Source: Mesorhizobium sp. Root102 (lineage in GTDB: Bacteria > Pseudomonadota > Alphaproteobacteria > Rhizobiales > Rhizobiaceae). From it: a stretch of 64,000 nucleotides of DNA. The notes beneath the pieces are model-generated. The model made no database searches, was not told the origin of the DNA, and saw only the letters and a program-made list of their open reading frames with translations. The DNA lies in assembly GCF_001425625.1 (NCBI RefSeq), contig NZ_LMCP01000012.1, positions 374,620 to 438,619 of the forward strand. Direction: 5' to 3'. The first letter of the stretch is position 1. Every line of letters begins with the position of its first letter. Below, piece by piece: positions 31,572 to 40,552 of the stretch. A program made the position numbers and the translations under genes.

Positions 31572-33092
31572 TTAGATACGCAAGGTCGCGAAGGCAGCTG
31601 CCGGCCTACCACGGCGCAGCTGTTCGAGGTGGGCGGTCGTTAGGTCCATCAACTTTCCGCGCCCCGGCTCTCCCTTGGCGAAGCCAGCCAGATCAAAAAC
31701 CGACTCTACTGTCTCTCCCGTTGGCAGGCCTCGGCCAAAAAGTGCCGCCAATGGTACATCGAGCGGATCGGCGAAATGACTTTCCGGCAAGGTCTTGCCG
31801 CGTGCCTCGCAGGCCGCGATCCAGGCGGCGATCACCAGCGTCAGGTGCTCGGGCCGGGTCCCGGCTTCGAGGCACTCCAAGGCGGAGGCTACAATGCGCT
31901 GTGGCAGTTTCTGACTGCCGTCATTGGCGATCTGTGCCGTGCGGTGGGCAAGCGCGGTATTCGAAAACCGCTCGGCCAGTTCAGCCGTATAGCTTGCCGT
32001 GTCGAGCCCGGCATTCCTGGGCAGTGTCGGGATGGCCTCGGCCCAGAGCGCATCGACAAAGGCTCGTATCGCCGGATCGGCGAAGGCGCGGTCGACGGTG
32101 ACGTGACCGCCGAGCAGGCCGAGATAGGCGATGGCCGAATGCGCGCCGTTGAGCAGGCGCAGCTTCATGTCCTCGAAGGGGCGGACATCGCTGACCATGG
32201 TGACGCCGAATTGTTCCCAGGCTGGCCTGCCTTGTGGAAAATTGTCTTCGATCACCCACTGGCAGAACGGTTCGGTCATGACCGGCCAGGCGTCCTCGAC
32301 GCCGAGTTCTTCTGCGATCCGCGACCGGTCGGTGTCGGTGGTTGCCGGCACGATGCGGTCGACCATGCTGGAGGGAAACGCGACCTGATGGGCTATGTGG
32401 CCGGCGATTCCAGCGTCGCTCTTCACGTCAAGCCTGGCGTCGCGCAATTCGGCGAATTCGGTCAGCAGGCGGTGCAGCGTGGCGCCGTTGGCCGGCAGGT
32501 TGTCGCAGCACAGCACGGTGAAGGGTGGCACGCCGGCGGCGCGTCGCCGGGCAAGCGACTCAGTCAGGAAACCATGCGCCGTCTTAGGCAATTCGGGGTT
32601 TGCCAGATCGTGGACGATGTCGGGATGGGCGACGTCCAGCCCGCCGCCCGCCGCCCTCAAATAGGCCTTCTCGGTGATGGTCAGCGTCACGATGCGGGAG
32701 CGAGGGTCGGTCAGCGCGGCCAGCACCGCGCTGGGGTCTTCCGGGGCCACCAGCATGGAGCCGATCGAGCCGATGACGCGAAGCTTCTCTTGGCCGCTGC
32801 TTCTGATCGCCAGCGTGTAGAGCCCATCCTGCGGCGTGAGCGCATCGCGCGTGTCGGCGCTGCGTAGCGAAACGCCTGTTATGCCCCAGCCGGTCTCTCC
32901 AGCCGCCAGGCAGTCGTCGACATAGGCGGCCTGATGGGCGCGATGGAACGCACCGACGCCGAGATGGACGATGCCCGGGACGACGCGGCTGCGATCATAC
33001 GAAGGCGTTGCGATCGAAGCCGGCAATGCCCGCGCCGTTTTCCAGGAAAGGCGTTTGATCGTCGTGGTGGGGCTGGTCTGGACGGATGACAT
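31572..33092 (-). CDS. uxuB: Mannitol dehydrogenase family protein, probable fructuronate reductase
   Basis: The 506-residue polyol-dehydrogenase-family enzyme has an N-terminal Rossmann domain with VHLGVGAFHRAHQAAYVDD and the substrate-domain motifs CDNLPANG, FPSSMVDRIVP and the catalytic Lys region MKLRLLNGAHSAIAYLG. Neighbouring uronate genes suggest reduction of D-fructuronate to D-mannonate (UxuB) rather than mannitol oxidation; both are in the family. The ATG at 33092 has a GAGG ribosome site; an upstream ATG at 33131 is less plausible. It is divergent from uxaC and probably shares the CATACAA/TTGTATG operator. No uxuA (mannonate dehydratase) is in the window. Confidence 0.85.
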   Translation of the reverse strand: MSSVQTSPTTTIKRLSWKTARALPASIATPSYDRSRVVPGIVHLGVGAFHRAHQAAYVDDCLAAGETGWGITGVSLRSADTRDALTPQDGLYTLAIRSSGQEKLRVIGSIGSMLVAPEDPSAVLAALTDPRSRIVTLTITEKAYLRAAGGGLDVAHPDIVHDLANPELPKTAHGFLTESLARRRAAGVPPFTVLCCDNLPANGATLHRLLTEFAELRDARLDVKSDAGIAGHIAHQVAFPSSMVDRIVPATTDTDRSRIAEELGVEDAWPVMTEPFCQWVIEDNFPQGRPAWEQFGVTMVSDVRPFEDMKLRLLNGAHSAIAYLGLLGGHVTVDRAFADPAIRAFVDALWAEAIPTLPRNAGLDTASYTAELAERFSNTALAHRTAQIANDGSQKLPQRIVASALECLEAGTRPEHLTLVIAAWIAACEARGKTLPESHFADPLDVPLAALFGRGLPTGETVESVFDLAGFAKGEPGRGKLMDLTTAHLEQLRRGRPAAAFATLRI

Positions 33093-33166
33093 GAAATCGC
33101 CTCGGGGAGTGGTCGGCAAGCGGCGTAACATCCGATCTCATGCCACACAATGGCACGAAAAGTCAT

Positions 33167-33191
33167 CATACAACAATCCAATTTTTGTATG
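33167..33191. promoter_or_regulatory. Palindromic operator for the uronate locus (GntR candidate)
   Basis: CATACAA (33167-33173) and TTGTATG (33185-33191) are perfect inverted half-sites 11 bases apart in the uxuB-uxaC gap, immediately upstream of a -35-like TTGACA. GntR/FCD regulators bind such palindromes of short TG/CA half-sites; the locus encodes one at 37632. A spacing of 18 bases centre to centre would place both halves on one face after about two turns. Binding is inference. Confidence 0.5.
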
Positions 33192-33220
33192 TTGACATTA
33201 TTTCTTGCCGACCCTACCGA
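33192..33220 (+). promoter_or_regulatory. Putative promoter of uxaC
   Basis: TTGACA (33192-33197) is followed after 17 bases by TACCGA (33215-33220). The -35 matches the consensus perfectly while the -10 is weak. It abuts the palindrome at 33167-33191 and lies 22 bases upstream of the uxaC GTG, which leaves room for a GGGAGG ribosome site. A bound repressor would block polymerase here. Confidence 0.4.
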
Positions 33221-33242
33221 TAGCGGCCCTGGGAGGATCACC

Positions 33243-34649
33243 GTGGCACTGACCGATGCGGATTTGCTATTTCCCGCCGAGGCGCAGTCGCGCTCGATCG
33301 CCCGCGAACTCTATGCCGTGGTCAAGGATCTGCCTCTGGTCAGCCCGCATGGTCACACCGATCCGCGCTGGTATGCGCTGAACGAGCCCTTCCCGGATCC
33401 GGCGCAACTGCTCATCGTCCCGGACCACTACATCTTCCGCATGCTGTTCAGCCAAGGCGTCCGCCTCGAGGATCTCGGCGTGACGACGCTGGACGGCGCG
33501 CCTGTCGAGACCGACGGCAGGACGATCTGGCGGCGTTTTGCCGAACACTATTATCTGTTTCGGGGCACGCCGACCCGGCTGTGGTTCGATCATGTGCTCG
33601 CCGATCTGTTCGGCATCGACGATCCGCTGAACGCGGCGACCGCCGACCGCCATTACGACACCATCGCGACGCTGCTGCAGTGGGAGAATTTCCGTCCGCG
33701 TGCACTGTTCGAGCGCTTCAACATCGAGGTCATCGCGACGACGGAAGGCGCGCTCGACGATCTCCAATGGCACCAGATGATCCGCAACAGCGGCTGGCAG
33801 GGCCGCGTCGTCACCGCCTATCGGCCGGATGCCGTCGTCGATCCCGATTTCGAGGGTTTCTCGACCAATCTCGACCGGCTCGGCGAGATCACCGGCTGCG
33901 ACACCGGCAACTGGGCCGGCTATCTCGATGCGCACCGCCGGCGGCGCGCCTTCTTCAAAAGCTTCGGCGCGACCTCGTCCGACCATGGCCATCCAACGGC
34001 CGAGACCGCCAATCTTTCGGATGCGGCGGCGCAAGAGCTGTTCAATCGTGTTCGCCGCGGTTCCGACGACGAGCGCGAACGAAAACTGTTTCGTGCCCAG
34101 ATGCTGACCGAGATGGCCAAGATGAGCCTCGACGACGGGCTGGTGCTGCAGATCCATCCCGGCTCCTGGCGCAATCATTCGCCGGCTGTTTTCCAAAAGT
34201 TCGGCCGCGACAAGGGTTTCGATATCCCGACCCGGACGGACTATGTGACGGCGCTGAAGCCGCTGCTCGACTGTGTCGGGCTGGAGCGCGACCTCACGAT
34301 TATTCTCTTCACGCTCGACGAAACCAGCTATGCGCGCGAGCTGGCGCCGCTGGCCGGCGTCTATCCGGCGCTGAAGCTCGGCCCGGCCTGGTGGTTCCAC
34401 GACAGCCCGGAAGGCATGCGGCGCTTCCGCGAGATGACCACCGAGACGGCCGGCTTCTACAACACCGTCGGCTTCAACGACGATACCCGTGCCTTTCCAT
34501 CGATCCCGGCGCGCCACGACGTGGCGCGGCGGGTCGACTGCGCGTTCCTCGCGCGTCTCGTTGCCGAACACAGGCTGCGCGAGGACGAGGCGCATGAGCT
34601 GGCGCGGGAGCTTGCCTACACGCTGGCGAAGAAGGCGTACCGGCTCTGA
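33243..34649 (+). CDS. uxaC: Glucuronate isomerase
   Basis: The 468-residue amidohydrolase-fold enzyme converts D-glucuronate to D-fructuronate (and galacturonate to tagaturonate). It has the metal motif LVSPHGHTDPRW, the conserved EHYYLFRGTPTRLWFDHVL, ATTEGALDDL and LKLGPAWWFHDSPEGMRRF. The GTG at 33243 follows GGGAGG at the right distance; the frame stays open upstream to 33150 but without a good site. First gene of the plus-strand uronate operon; its distance of 33 bases to dctP suggests one transcript. Confidence 0.94.
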   Translation: MALTDADLLFPAEAQSRSIARELYAVVKDLPLVSPHGHTDPRWYALNEPFPDPAQLLIVPDHYIFRMLFSQGVRLEDLGVTTLDGAPVETDGRTIWRRFAEHYYLFRGTPTRLWFDHVLADLFGIDDPLNAATADRHYDTIATLLQWENFRPRALFERFNIEVIATTEGALDDLQWHQMIRNSGWQGRVVTAYRPDAVVDPDFEGFSTNLDRLGEITGCDTGNWAGYLDAHRRRRAFFKSFGATSSDHGHPTAETANLSDAAAQELFNRVRRGSDDERERKLFRAQMLTEMAKMSLDDGLVLQIHPGSWRNHSPAVFQKFGRDKGFDIPTRTDYVTALKPLLDCVGLERDLTIILFTLDETSYARELAPLAGVYPALKLGPAWWFHDSPEGMRRFREMTTETAGFYNTVGFNDDTRAFPSIPARHDVARRVDCAFLARLVAEHRLREDEAHELARELAYTLAKKAYRL

Positions 34650-34682
34650 GCCGGGCGCTTTGGTTATAAAAGGGAGGAAGTC

Positions 34683-35660
34683 ATGTTGCATTTCTCGAAA
34701 TTGACGGCAGCCACGTTCGCTTTCGGCTCGCTGCTGATCGGCATAGCCAACGCCGAGACCGTGCTGCGGTCGTCGGATACCCATCCCGACGGCTATCCAA
34801 CGGTCGAAGCGGTCAAATATATGGGCGACCTGATCAAGCAGCGCACCAATGGCCGCTATTCCGTCGAGGTCTATCATTCGGCGCAGCTCGGCGAGGAGAA
34901 GGACACGATCGAACAGACGCAGACCGGCGTCATCGATCTCAACCGCGTCTCGATGGGACCGTTCAACGGCATCGTGCCGGAGACGGCGGTTCCATCGCTA
35001 CCCTACATCTTCCGCTCGGTCGAACACATGCGCCATGTGATGGATGGCCCGATCGGCGATCAGATCCTGAAGGCATTCGAAGCACATAACCTCGTCGGCC
35101 TCGCCTTCTATGATTCCGGCGCGCGCTCGTTCTACAACACCAAGATGGACATCACCTCGATGGCCGACATGAAGGGGATGAAGTTCCGCGTCATCCAGTC
35201 GGACGTTTTCGTCGACATGGTCAATGCGCTGGGCGCCAACGCCACGCCGATGGCCTATGGCGAGGTCTATTCGGCCTTGCAGACAGGCGTCATCGACGGC
35301 GCCGAGAACAACTGGCCGAGCTTCGAATCCGCCAAGCACTTCGAGGTCGCCAAGCACTACACGCTCGACCAGCACCAGATCGTGCCCGAGGTTCTCGTGA
35401 TGTCGAAGGCGAGCTGGGACAAGCTCTCGCCGGAAGACCAGGCGATCGTCCGGCAAGCGGCCAAGGACAGCGTCGTCAAGATGCGCGAACTGTGGGACGC
35501 GCAAGAGAAGAAGTCGCGCGACATCGTCGAGAAAGCCGGCGTCAAGGTCAGCGAGATCGACAAGCAGCCACTGATCGATGCGATGAAGCCGGTCTACGAC
35601 AAGTATCTGTCGACGCCCGAACTCAAGGATCTCGCCGCACGCATCCAGGCGACCAAGTAA
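34683..35660 (+). CDS. dctP: TRAP transporter solute-binding protein (DctP family)
   Basis: The 325-residue protein begins with a signal peptide (cleavage likely after about residue 24, IANA-ET) and continues with a DctP fold: [22 protein letters not shown], and the ligand-arginine and [21 protein letters not shown] region typical for sugar acid or C4-acid binders. In this locus it probably binds a hexuronate or unsaturated uronate in the periplasm. GGGAGGAAG precedes the ATG. Followed by the membrane subunits dctQ and dctM. Confidence 0.94.
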   Translation: MLHFSKLTAATFAFGSLLIGIANAETVLRSSDTHPDGYPTVEAVKYMGDLIKQRTNGRYSVEVYHSAQLGEEKDTIEQTQTGVIDLNRVSMGPFNGIVPETAVPSLPYIFRSVEHMRHVMDGPIGDQILKAFEAHNLVGLAFYDSGARSFYNTKMDITSMADMKGMKFRVIQSDVFVDMVNALGANATPMAYGEVYSALQTGVIDGAENNWPSFESAKHFEVAKHYTLDQHQIVPEVLVMSKASWDKLSPEDQAIVRQAAKDSVVKMRELWDAQEKKSRDIVEKAGVKVSEIDKQPLIDAMKPVYDKYLSTPELKDLAARIQATK

Positions 35661-35718
35661 TCCGTTCGCGGCAATGGTGGCGCGATCTTCCGCGCCACCA
35701 TCCAGGGGAGGCGCGCAT

Positions 35719-36246
35719 ATGAAACCATTCTGGCTGGCGATAGAACGGCTGCTGTCACGGCTGGCGAGGCTTGCGCTGTGGGTCAGCGGCATCGGGCTGA
35801 CCCTGATGACTGCGATCATCTTCTGGCAGGTGTTCTCGCGCTATGTGCTCAACAGCTCGCCAAGCTGGACGGAACCCTTCTCGGTGCTTTTGATGGGCTG
35901 GTTCATCTTCCTGGGTGCCGCGGTCGGTGTCCGCGAGCGCACGCATCTGGGCTTCGATGTGCTGCTCTATTTCCTGCCGTCCGCCGCCAAGGCGGTGCTG
36001 CGCAGCATTTCGGATGTCGTCGTGCTCGCCTTCGGTGCCGGCATGATCGTCTACGGCGTCCAGCTTACCAGGCTGACCTGGAACACGGTGATGCCGTCTC
36101 TGGCTTTCCCCGGCGGCGTCAGCTTCCTGCCGGTCATCCTGGGCGGCGCGCTTGTCTGCCTGTTTTCTCTGGAGCGGCTGGCCGGGCGATTTGCCGGACT
36201 GCCGGTCGACGCCGATCAGTACGCCACGGGCGAGGAAGATCTGTAA
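35719..36246 (+). CDS. dctQ: TRAP transporter small membrane subunit (DctQ family)
   Basis: The 175-residue protein has four membrane helices (about 19-40, 53-73, 90-110 and 130-152), with the characteristic FSRYVLNSSPSWTEPFSVLLMGWFIFLGAA block of DctQ. It bridges the binding protein and the large DctM subunit. Start at 35719 with GGGGAGG upstream. The stop shares one base with dctM (TAATG). Confidence 0.94.
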   Translation: MKPFWLAIERLLSRLARLALWVSGIGLTLMTAIIFWQVFSRYVLNSSPSWTEPFSVLLMGWFIFLGAAVGVRERTHLGFDVLLYFLPSAAKAVLRSISDVVVLAFGAGMIVYGVQLTRLTWNTVMPSLAFPGGVSFLPVILGGALVCLFSLERLAGRFAGLPVDADQYATGEEDL

Positions 36247-37526
36247 TGGCCCTGACGGTTCTGTTCGGTACCTTCGTCTTCCTGCTGATCATCGGCACGC
36301 CGATCGCGTTCTGCCTCGGCGTCGCCAGCTTCGCGACGGTCCTGGTGCTGGGCCTGCCGCCGCTTGTAGTGTTCCAGCGTCTCAACTCCGGCGTCAGCGT
36401 GTTCTCACTGATGGCCATCCCGTTTTTCATCTTCGCCGGCGACCTGATGGTGCGCGGTGGCATTGCCGCCCGTCTGGTGGCGCTGGCCGGTTCGCTGGTC
36501 GGTCATCTGCGCGGCGGGCTGGGGCAGGTCAACATCGCCGCCTCGACACTGTTCGGCGGCATTTCCGGCTCGGCGGTGGCCGACGCCTCGGCGGTCGGCG
36601 GGCTGATGATCCCGCAGATGAAGGCGCGCGGCTATGGCATAGACTATGCCGTCAACATCACTTCGGTCGGCGCCATCATTGCGCTGCTGATACCGCCTTC
36701 GCACAACATGATCATCTATTCGATCTCGGCGGGTGGGCGGATTTCGATCGCCGACCTGTTCACCGCCGGCATCATACCAGGCCTGCTATTGGCGCTGTCT
36801 CTCATGATCACGGCCTATTGGGTCGCCAGCCGCCGCGGCTATCCGACCGAGCCCTTCGCCGGCTTCGGCCGGGCGCTGCAATTGCTTGTTGCTGCCATTC
36901 CCGGCCTGATCCTGATCGGCATCATCTTCGGCGGCGTCCGCTCAGGCGTCTTCACCGCCACCGAAAGCTCCTGCATCGCCATCGTCTATGCCTTCCTGGT
37001 GACGCTGCTGGTCTATCGTTCGATGAGCTGGAACGACTTCGTCACCGCCACCACCGCTGCGGTGCGCACGACCGCAATGGTGCTGATGATCATCGGCTGC
37101 GCCGCCGCCTTTGGCTGGCTCCTCGCCTATCTCAGGGTCCCGGCCGCGCTGGTCGCCTTTCTGCAGTCCGTGTCCGACAACAGGCTGGTGATCCTGCTGT
37201 TGATCAACATTGTCCTGCTCATCCTCGGCACGTTCATGGACATGTCGCCGTTGATCATCATCACGACGCCGATCTTCCTGCCTGTGGTCATGGCCTATGG
37301 CGTCGATCCAGTGCATTTCGGTGTGATCCTCATTCTCAATCTCGGCATTGGCCTGTGCACACCACCGGTGGGGGCCGTGCTGTTCGTCAGCTGCGCCATA
37401 GGCCGCATCCCGATCTGGACGGCGATGCGTTCGATCTGGCCATTCTATGGCGCCGCATTCGTCGTGCTGATGCTTGTCACCTACGTGCCGGAGATTTCAT
37501 TGTGGCTGCCGCGCCTGTTCCACTAG
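36246..37526 (+). CDS. dctM: TRAP transporter large membrane subunit (DctM family)
   Basis: The 426-residue sodium-solute symporter subunit has about twelve membrane helices, the IFAGDLMVRGGIAARLVALA segment, GGISGSAVADASAVGGLMIP and NLGIGLCTPPVGAVLFVSCAIG signatures. It carries out transport with DctQ and the DctP protein. The first codon overlaps the dctQ stop. The gene ends in a palindromic repeat beginning at its stop codon. Confidence 0.95.
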   Translation: MALTVLFGTFVFLLIIGTPIAFCLGVASFATVLVLGLPPLVVFQRLNSGVSVFSLMAIPFFIFAGDLMVRGGIAARLVALAGSLVGHLRGGLGQVNIAASTLFGGISGSAVADASAVGGLMIPQMKARGYGIDYAVNITSVGAIIALLIPPSHNMIIYSISAGGRISIADLFTAGIIPGLLLALSLMITAYWVASRRGYPTEPFAGFGRALQLLVAAIPGLILIGIIFGGVRSGVFTATESSCIAIVYAFLVTLLVYRSMSWNDFVTATTAAVRTTAMVLMIIGCAAAFGWLLAYLRVPAALVAFLQSVSDNRLVILLLINIVLLILGTFMDMSPLIIITTPIFLPVVMAYGVDPVHFGVILILNLGIGLCTPPVGAVLFVSCAIGRIPIWTAMRSIWPFYGAAFVVLMLVTYVPEISLWLPRLFH

Positions 37527-37618
37527 AGCAGTTCGCGCAAGCGGCGAACTGCTCTAATCCTTTGTTTTGACGCAATTCCGGACGGAAAACCGTTTCACAC
37601 TTTTCCTGGAATTGCTTT
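37525..37618. repeat. Palindromic repeat after dctM (hairpin plus family B copy 2)
   Basis: AGAGCAGTTCGC (37525-37536) and GCGAACTGCTCT (37544-37555) form a perfect 12-pair stem starting at the dctM stop codon. It is followed by CTTTGTTTTGACGCAATTCC through CACTTTTCCTGGAATTGCTTT, itself an inverted repeat (GCAATTCC/GGAATTGC) and homologous to 25386-25470. It sits between dctM and gntR and could reduce read-through. Confidence 0.8.
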
Positions 37619-37631
37619 AGGAGACCATCAC

Positions 37632-38405
37632 GTGTCCGCTGCATCAACGGACCTCAGGGTCGAAAGAAAACCCAAGCTGTCGGAAACCGTGGTCGCGGCG
37701 ATCCGCAAGCAGCTGCAGGCGGGCGAGATCCTGCCCGGCCACAAATTGCCGACCGAAGGCCAGTTGACCGAAACTTTCGGCGTCAGCCGCACCGTCATCC
37801 GCGAGGCGCTGGCCAAGCTTGCCGCCGACGGTCAGGTCGAGCCGCGCCAGGGCGCCGGCGTCTTCGTCACCGAGCACATCTCGACGATGTTCGGCGCGCT
37901 GGCCGCCGACATTGGCAGCAAGGATTCGATCGCGCTCAACGTGCTCGAGGTGCGCCTGGCGATCGAGATCGAATCGGCCGGGCTCGCCGCCATCCGCCGC
38001 AATGCCGCGCAGGAGGCGGCAATCCAGGAAGCCTTCTTCGAGTTCGAACGGCTGCTGCTTGCCAGCGAGCCGACCGGTCCGGCCGACCTTGCCTTCCATC
38101 GCGCGATCGCCAGCGCCACCAACAACCCGTTCTATGTCGAGATGCTCGACGTGCTCGGCCGGCGCGCCATTCCGTGCGACGTGACCTCGCCCTGGTCGAC
38201 CGAGCTGGTGCAATCCGACAGCTATCAGCGCGGGCTGCAGCGCGAGCATCTGGTGATCCTCAACGCCATTATCTCTGGCGATGCCGAGGCCGCGCGCGAG
38301 GCGATGCGTGCACATCTCACCGCCAGCCAGCAGCGTTACCGTGAGCGCCTGCATGCGCGTCAGGCTTTTTATGCCAGTTCGGTCAAAGCCGCGGCCAGCG
38401 GATGA
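37632..38405 (+). CDS. GntR family regulator, FCD (FadR) type
   Basis: The 257-residue regulator has an N-terminal winged helix (about 15-80, KLPTEGQLTETFGVSRTVIREALAKL) and a C-terminal all-helical FCD effector domain (about 100-235). The metal-binding pattern Asp-x3-His (PADLAFHRAIASATNN) is visible. It is similar in type to UxuR/ExuR/KdgR-like repressors of uronate genes. GTG start at 37632 with TTAGGAGA upstream. It probably binds the operator at 33167-33191 and responds to a uronate intermediate; both are inferences from position. Confidence 0.92.
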   Translation: MSAASTDLRVERKPKLSETVVAAIRKQLQAGEILPGHKLPTEGQLTETFGVSRTVIREALAKLAADGQVEPRQGAGVFVTEHISTMFGALAADIGSKDSIALNVLEVRLAIEIESAGLAAIRRNAAQEAAIQEAFFEFERLLLASEPTGPADLAFHRAIASATNNPFYVEMLDVLGRRAIPCDVTSPWSTELVQSDSYQRGLQREHLVILNAIISGDAEAAREAMRAHLTASQQRYRERLHARQAFYASSVKAAASG

Positions 38406-38427
38406 CCCATTTGAAGTCAGGACAGCC

Positions 38428-39279
38428 ATGAGCCAGAATCATACCGACTATACATCGCGCTTTGCCATCGACCCGGTCGCCGCCGCGGCGATGGGAACAG
38501 ATGAACTGCGTCACAACTTCCACATTGACGACCTGTTCCAGCCGGGCCGCATCAGCCTGACCTACACCCATTACGACCGCATGATCGTCGGCGGCGCCAT
38601 GCCGACCGACGCGCCACTGCCGCTGGAAGCGATCAAGCCGACCGGGACCAAAGGTTTTCTCGACCGCCGCGAGATGATCGCCGTCAACATCGGTGGCGCG
38701 GGCGTCATCAAGGCCGGGGGCCAGTCCTTCGAATTGCAGGCGCGCGACATGCTCTATCTCGGCATGGGCACCACCGACGTGTCCTTCGCCACGGCGGACA
38801 AGGGCGCGCCGGCGAAGTTCTATCTGCTCAGCGCGCCGGCGCATCAGGCCTGGCTCAGCCGGCTGATCCGCATCGGCGATGCCAAGCGCCTCGATCTCGG
38901 CAGCAAGGACACCTGCAACGAGCGTTCGATCTTCCAGTTCATCCATGCCGAGGGCGTGAAGACCTGCCAGCTGGTGGTCGGCATGACGCAGCTGGCGCCG
39001 GGCTCGGTGTGGAACACCATGCCGTGCCATGTGCACGACCGGCGCATGGAGGCCTATCTCTATTTCGACCTGGCCGAGACGGCACGCGTCTTCCACTTCA
39101 TGGGCGAGCCGGACGAAACGCGCCATATCGTGATGGGCAATGAGGAGGCGGTGCTGTCGCCGGGATGGTCGATCCATTCGGGCGCCGGCACGTCGAACTA
39201 TGCTTTCATCTGGGCGATGGCCGGCGACAATGTCGATTATACCGATGTCGATCCGGTGGCCTTGGACGAATTGCGGTGA
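38428..39279 (+). CDS. kduI: 5-keto-4-deoxyuronate isomerase
   Basis: The 283-residue cupin-fold isomerase turns 4-deoxy-L-threo-5-hexosulose uronate (DKI) into 3-deoxy-D-glycero-2,5-hexodiulosonate (DKII). Likely zinc ligands are in MPCHVHDRRMEAY (His201, His203, Glu208) and His250 of WSIHSGAGTSNY. MIVGGAMPT and NIGGAGVI blocks match the family. Its stop overlaps the kduD GTG (GTGA). Central step of pectin, alginate-type or glycosaminoglycan uronate breakdown. Confidence 0.96.
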   Translation: MSQNHTDYTSRFAIDPVAAAAMGTDELRHNFHIDDLFQPGRISLTYTHYDRMIVGGAMPTDAPLPLEAIKPTGTKGFLDRREMIAVNIGGAGVIKAGGQSFELQARDMLYLGMGTTDVSFATADKGAPAKFYLLSAPAHQAWLSRLIRIGDAKRLDLGSKDTCNERSIFQFIHAEGVKTCQLVVGMTQLAPGSVWNTMPCHVHDRRMEAYLYFDLAETARVFHFMGEPDETRHIVMGNEEAVLSPGWSIHSGAGTSNYAFIWAMAGDNVDYTDVDPVALDELR

Positions 39280-40040
39280 GCGATCTCTCCGCCTTCAGCC
39301 TCGCCGGGAAGCGTATCCTGGTGACCGGCGCCAACACCGGTATCGGCCAGGGCATTGCGGTCTCGGTCGCACGCGCCGGCGGTGCGGTGATCGGTGTCGG
39401 CCGCTCGTCGATGGACGACACGGCTGACAAGGTTGCCGCAGTGGGCGGGCAATTCGAGGCGGTGAGTGCCGACCTTGCCGACACGTCGGCCGCCGGTCCG
39501 TTGCTCGGCCGGATCTGGGACGAAAGCGGGCCGCTCGACGGGCTGGTCAACAATGCCGGCATCATCCGGCGCGCCGATGCCGTCGATCTCAGCGAGGCCG
39601 ATTGGGACGACGTCATGGACGTCAATTTGAAGACGATTTTCCGGCTCTGCCAATCCTTCGCCAGGCGGACGCTTGCCGGCGGACGCCAGGGCAAGATTGT
39701 CAACATCGCTTCGGTGCTGAGCTTCCAGGGCGGCATCCGTGTTGCGTCCTACACTGCCTCGAAGCATGGCGTGCTCGGCATCACCCGGTTGCTCGCCTGC
39801 GAATGGGCGGCAAAGGGCATCAACGTCAACGCCATCGCGCCGGGCTATATCGAGACCAACAACACGCAGGCGTTGCGTGCCGATCCCGACCGCAGTGCGG
39901 CCATTCTGGCGCGCATCCCGGCCGGCCGCTGGGGCGAGGCGGGCGACATTGGCGACGCCGCCGTCTTCCTGCTAGCGCCGGCGTCGAACTACATGCATGG
40001 CGCGGTGGTGCCGGTGGATGGCGGCTGGCTGGCGCGATGA
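39276..40040 (+). CDS. kduD: 2-deoxy-D-gluconate 3-dehydrogenase / DKII reductase (SDR)
   Basis: The 254-residue short-chain dehydrogenase reduces DKII to 2-keto-3-deoxygluconate with NAD(P)H. It has the Rossmann glycine motif TGANTGIGQGIA (residues 17-28), NNAGII, catalytic Ser in NIASVLSFQGG and Tyr-x3-Lys in YTASKHG, and the C-terminal GDAAVFLLAPASNYMHG end. GTG start inside the kduI stop. Assigned as KduD by context and sequence; other SDRs look similar. Confidence 0.92.
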   Translation: MSDLSAFSLAGKRILVTGANTGIGQGIAVSVARAGGAVIGVGRSSMDDTADKVAAVGGQFEAVSADLADTSAAGPLLGRIWDESGPLDGLVNNAGIIRRADAVDLSEADWDDVMDVNLKTIFRLCQSFARRTLAGGRQGKIVNIASVLSFQGGIRVASYTASKHGVLGITRLLACEWAAKGINVNAIAPGYIETNNTQALRADPDRSAAILARIPAGRWGEAGDIGDAAVFLLAPASNYMHGAVVPVDGGWLAR

Positions 40041-40050
40041 GGAGATGACG

Positions 40051-40386
40051 ATGACCGCAAAGATTTTCGCGCATGCCGGCGAAGGCGCGTGGACGACGAC
40101 GCCGGATGGCAACAGGCGACGCGTTCTCCTGCACACCGATGAATTGATGTTGGTCGAATTCGGCTTCGACGAGGGGGGCGTCGGAGCCCTGCATTCGCAC
40201 CCGCATGTCCAGGCGAGCTACGTCGCCGAAGGCCGCTTCGAGGTGACCATCGACGGCCGGACCGAAACCATCGAAGCCGGCGGCAGCTTCATCGTGCCGT
40301 CCGGTCTGGTGCACGGCGTCAAGGCGCTGGAAGCGGGGCGGCTGGTCGACAGCTTCACGCCGCACCGGGCCGATTTCCTCGCCTAG
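40051..40386 (+). CDS. kdgF: Cupin protein, probable KdgF (unsaturated uronate ring-opening)
   Basis: The 111-residue single cupin has HSHPHVQASYVAEG (His48, His50, Gln54-type ligands) and a second cupin motif with His89. KdgF proteins of this size convert 4,5-unsaturated uronates from lyase digestion to the linear DKI used by KduI; the gene is next to kduI and kduD here, which makes KdgF the best name. Start at 40051 has GAGGAG upstream; an ATG six bases earlier is possible. A terminator follows at 40410-40437, ending the operon. Confidence 0.82.
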   Translation: MTAKIFAHAGEGAWTTTPDGNRRRVLLHTDELMLVEFGFDEGGVGALHSHPHVQASYVAEGRFEVTIDGRTETIEAGGSFIVPSGLVHGVKALEAGRLVDSFTPHRADFLA

Positions 40387-40409
40387 CCAAGGGTAGGGGA
40401 TCGAGGGAA

Positions 40410-40437
40410 AACCCGCGCCCCAAAAGAGACGCGGGTT
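40410..40437 (+). terminator. Terminator of the uronate operon
   Basis: AACCCGCG (40410-40417) and CGCGGGTT (40430-40437) form an eight-pair stem followed by GTTGCC. It lies 24 bases after the kdgF stop and on the far side of no other gene, so it plausibly ends the operon. Confidence 0.6.
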
Positions 40438-40552
40438 GTTGCCTGGGCGCTTATGGCGCCGCGGTACGCAAGACATGACCGCAGGATGTGAAGCCTGCCG
40501 CATCATGGTGAACATAGGCTTAATGCGCCGTACAGCCGAGGGCTGTCCTCTG

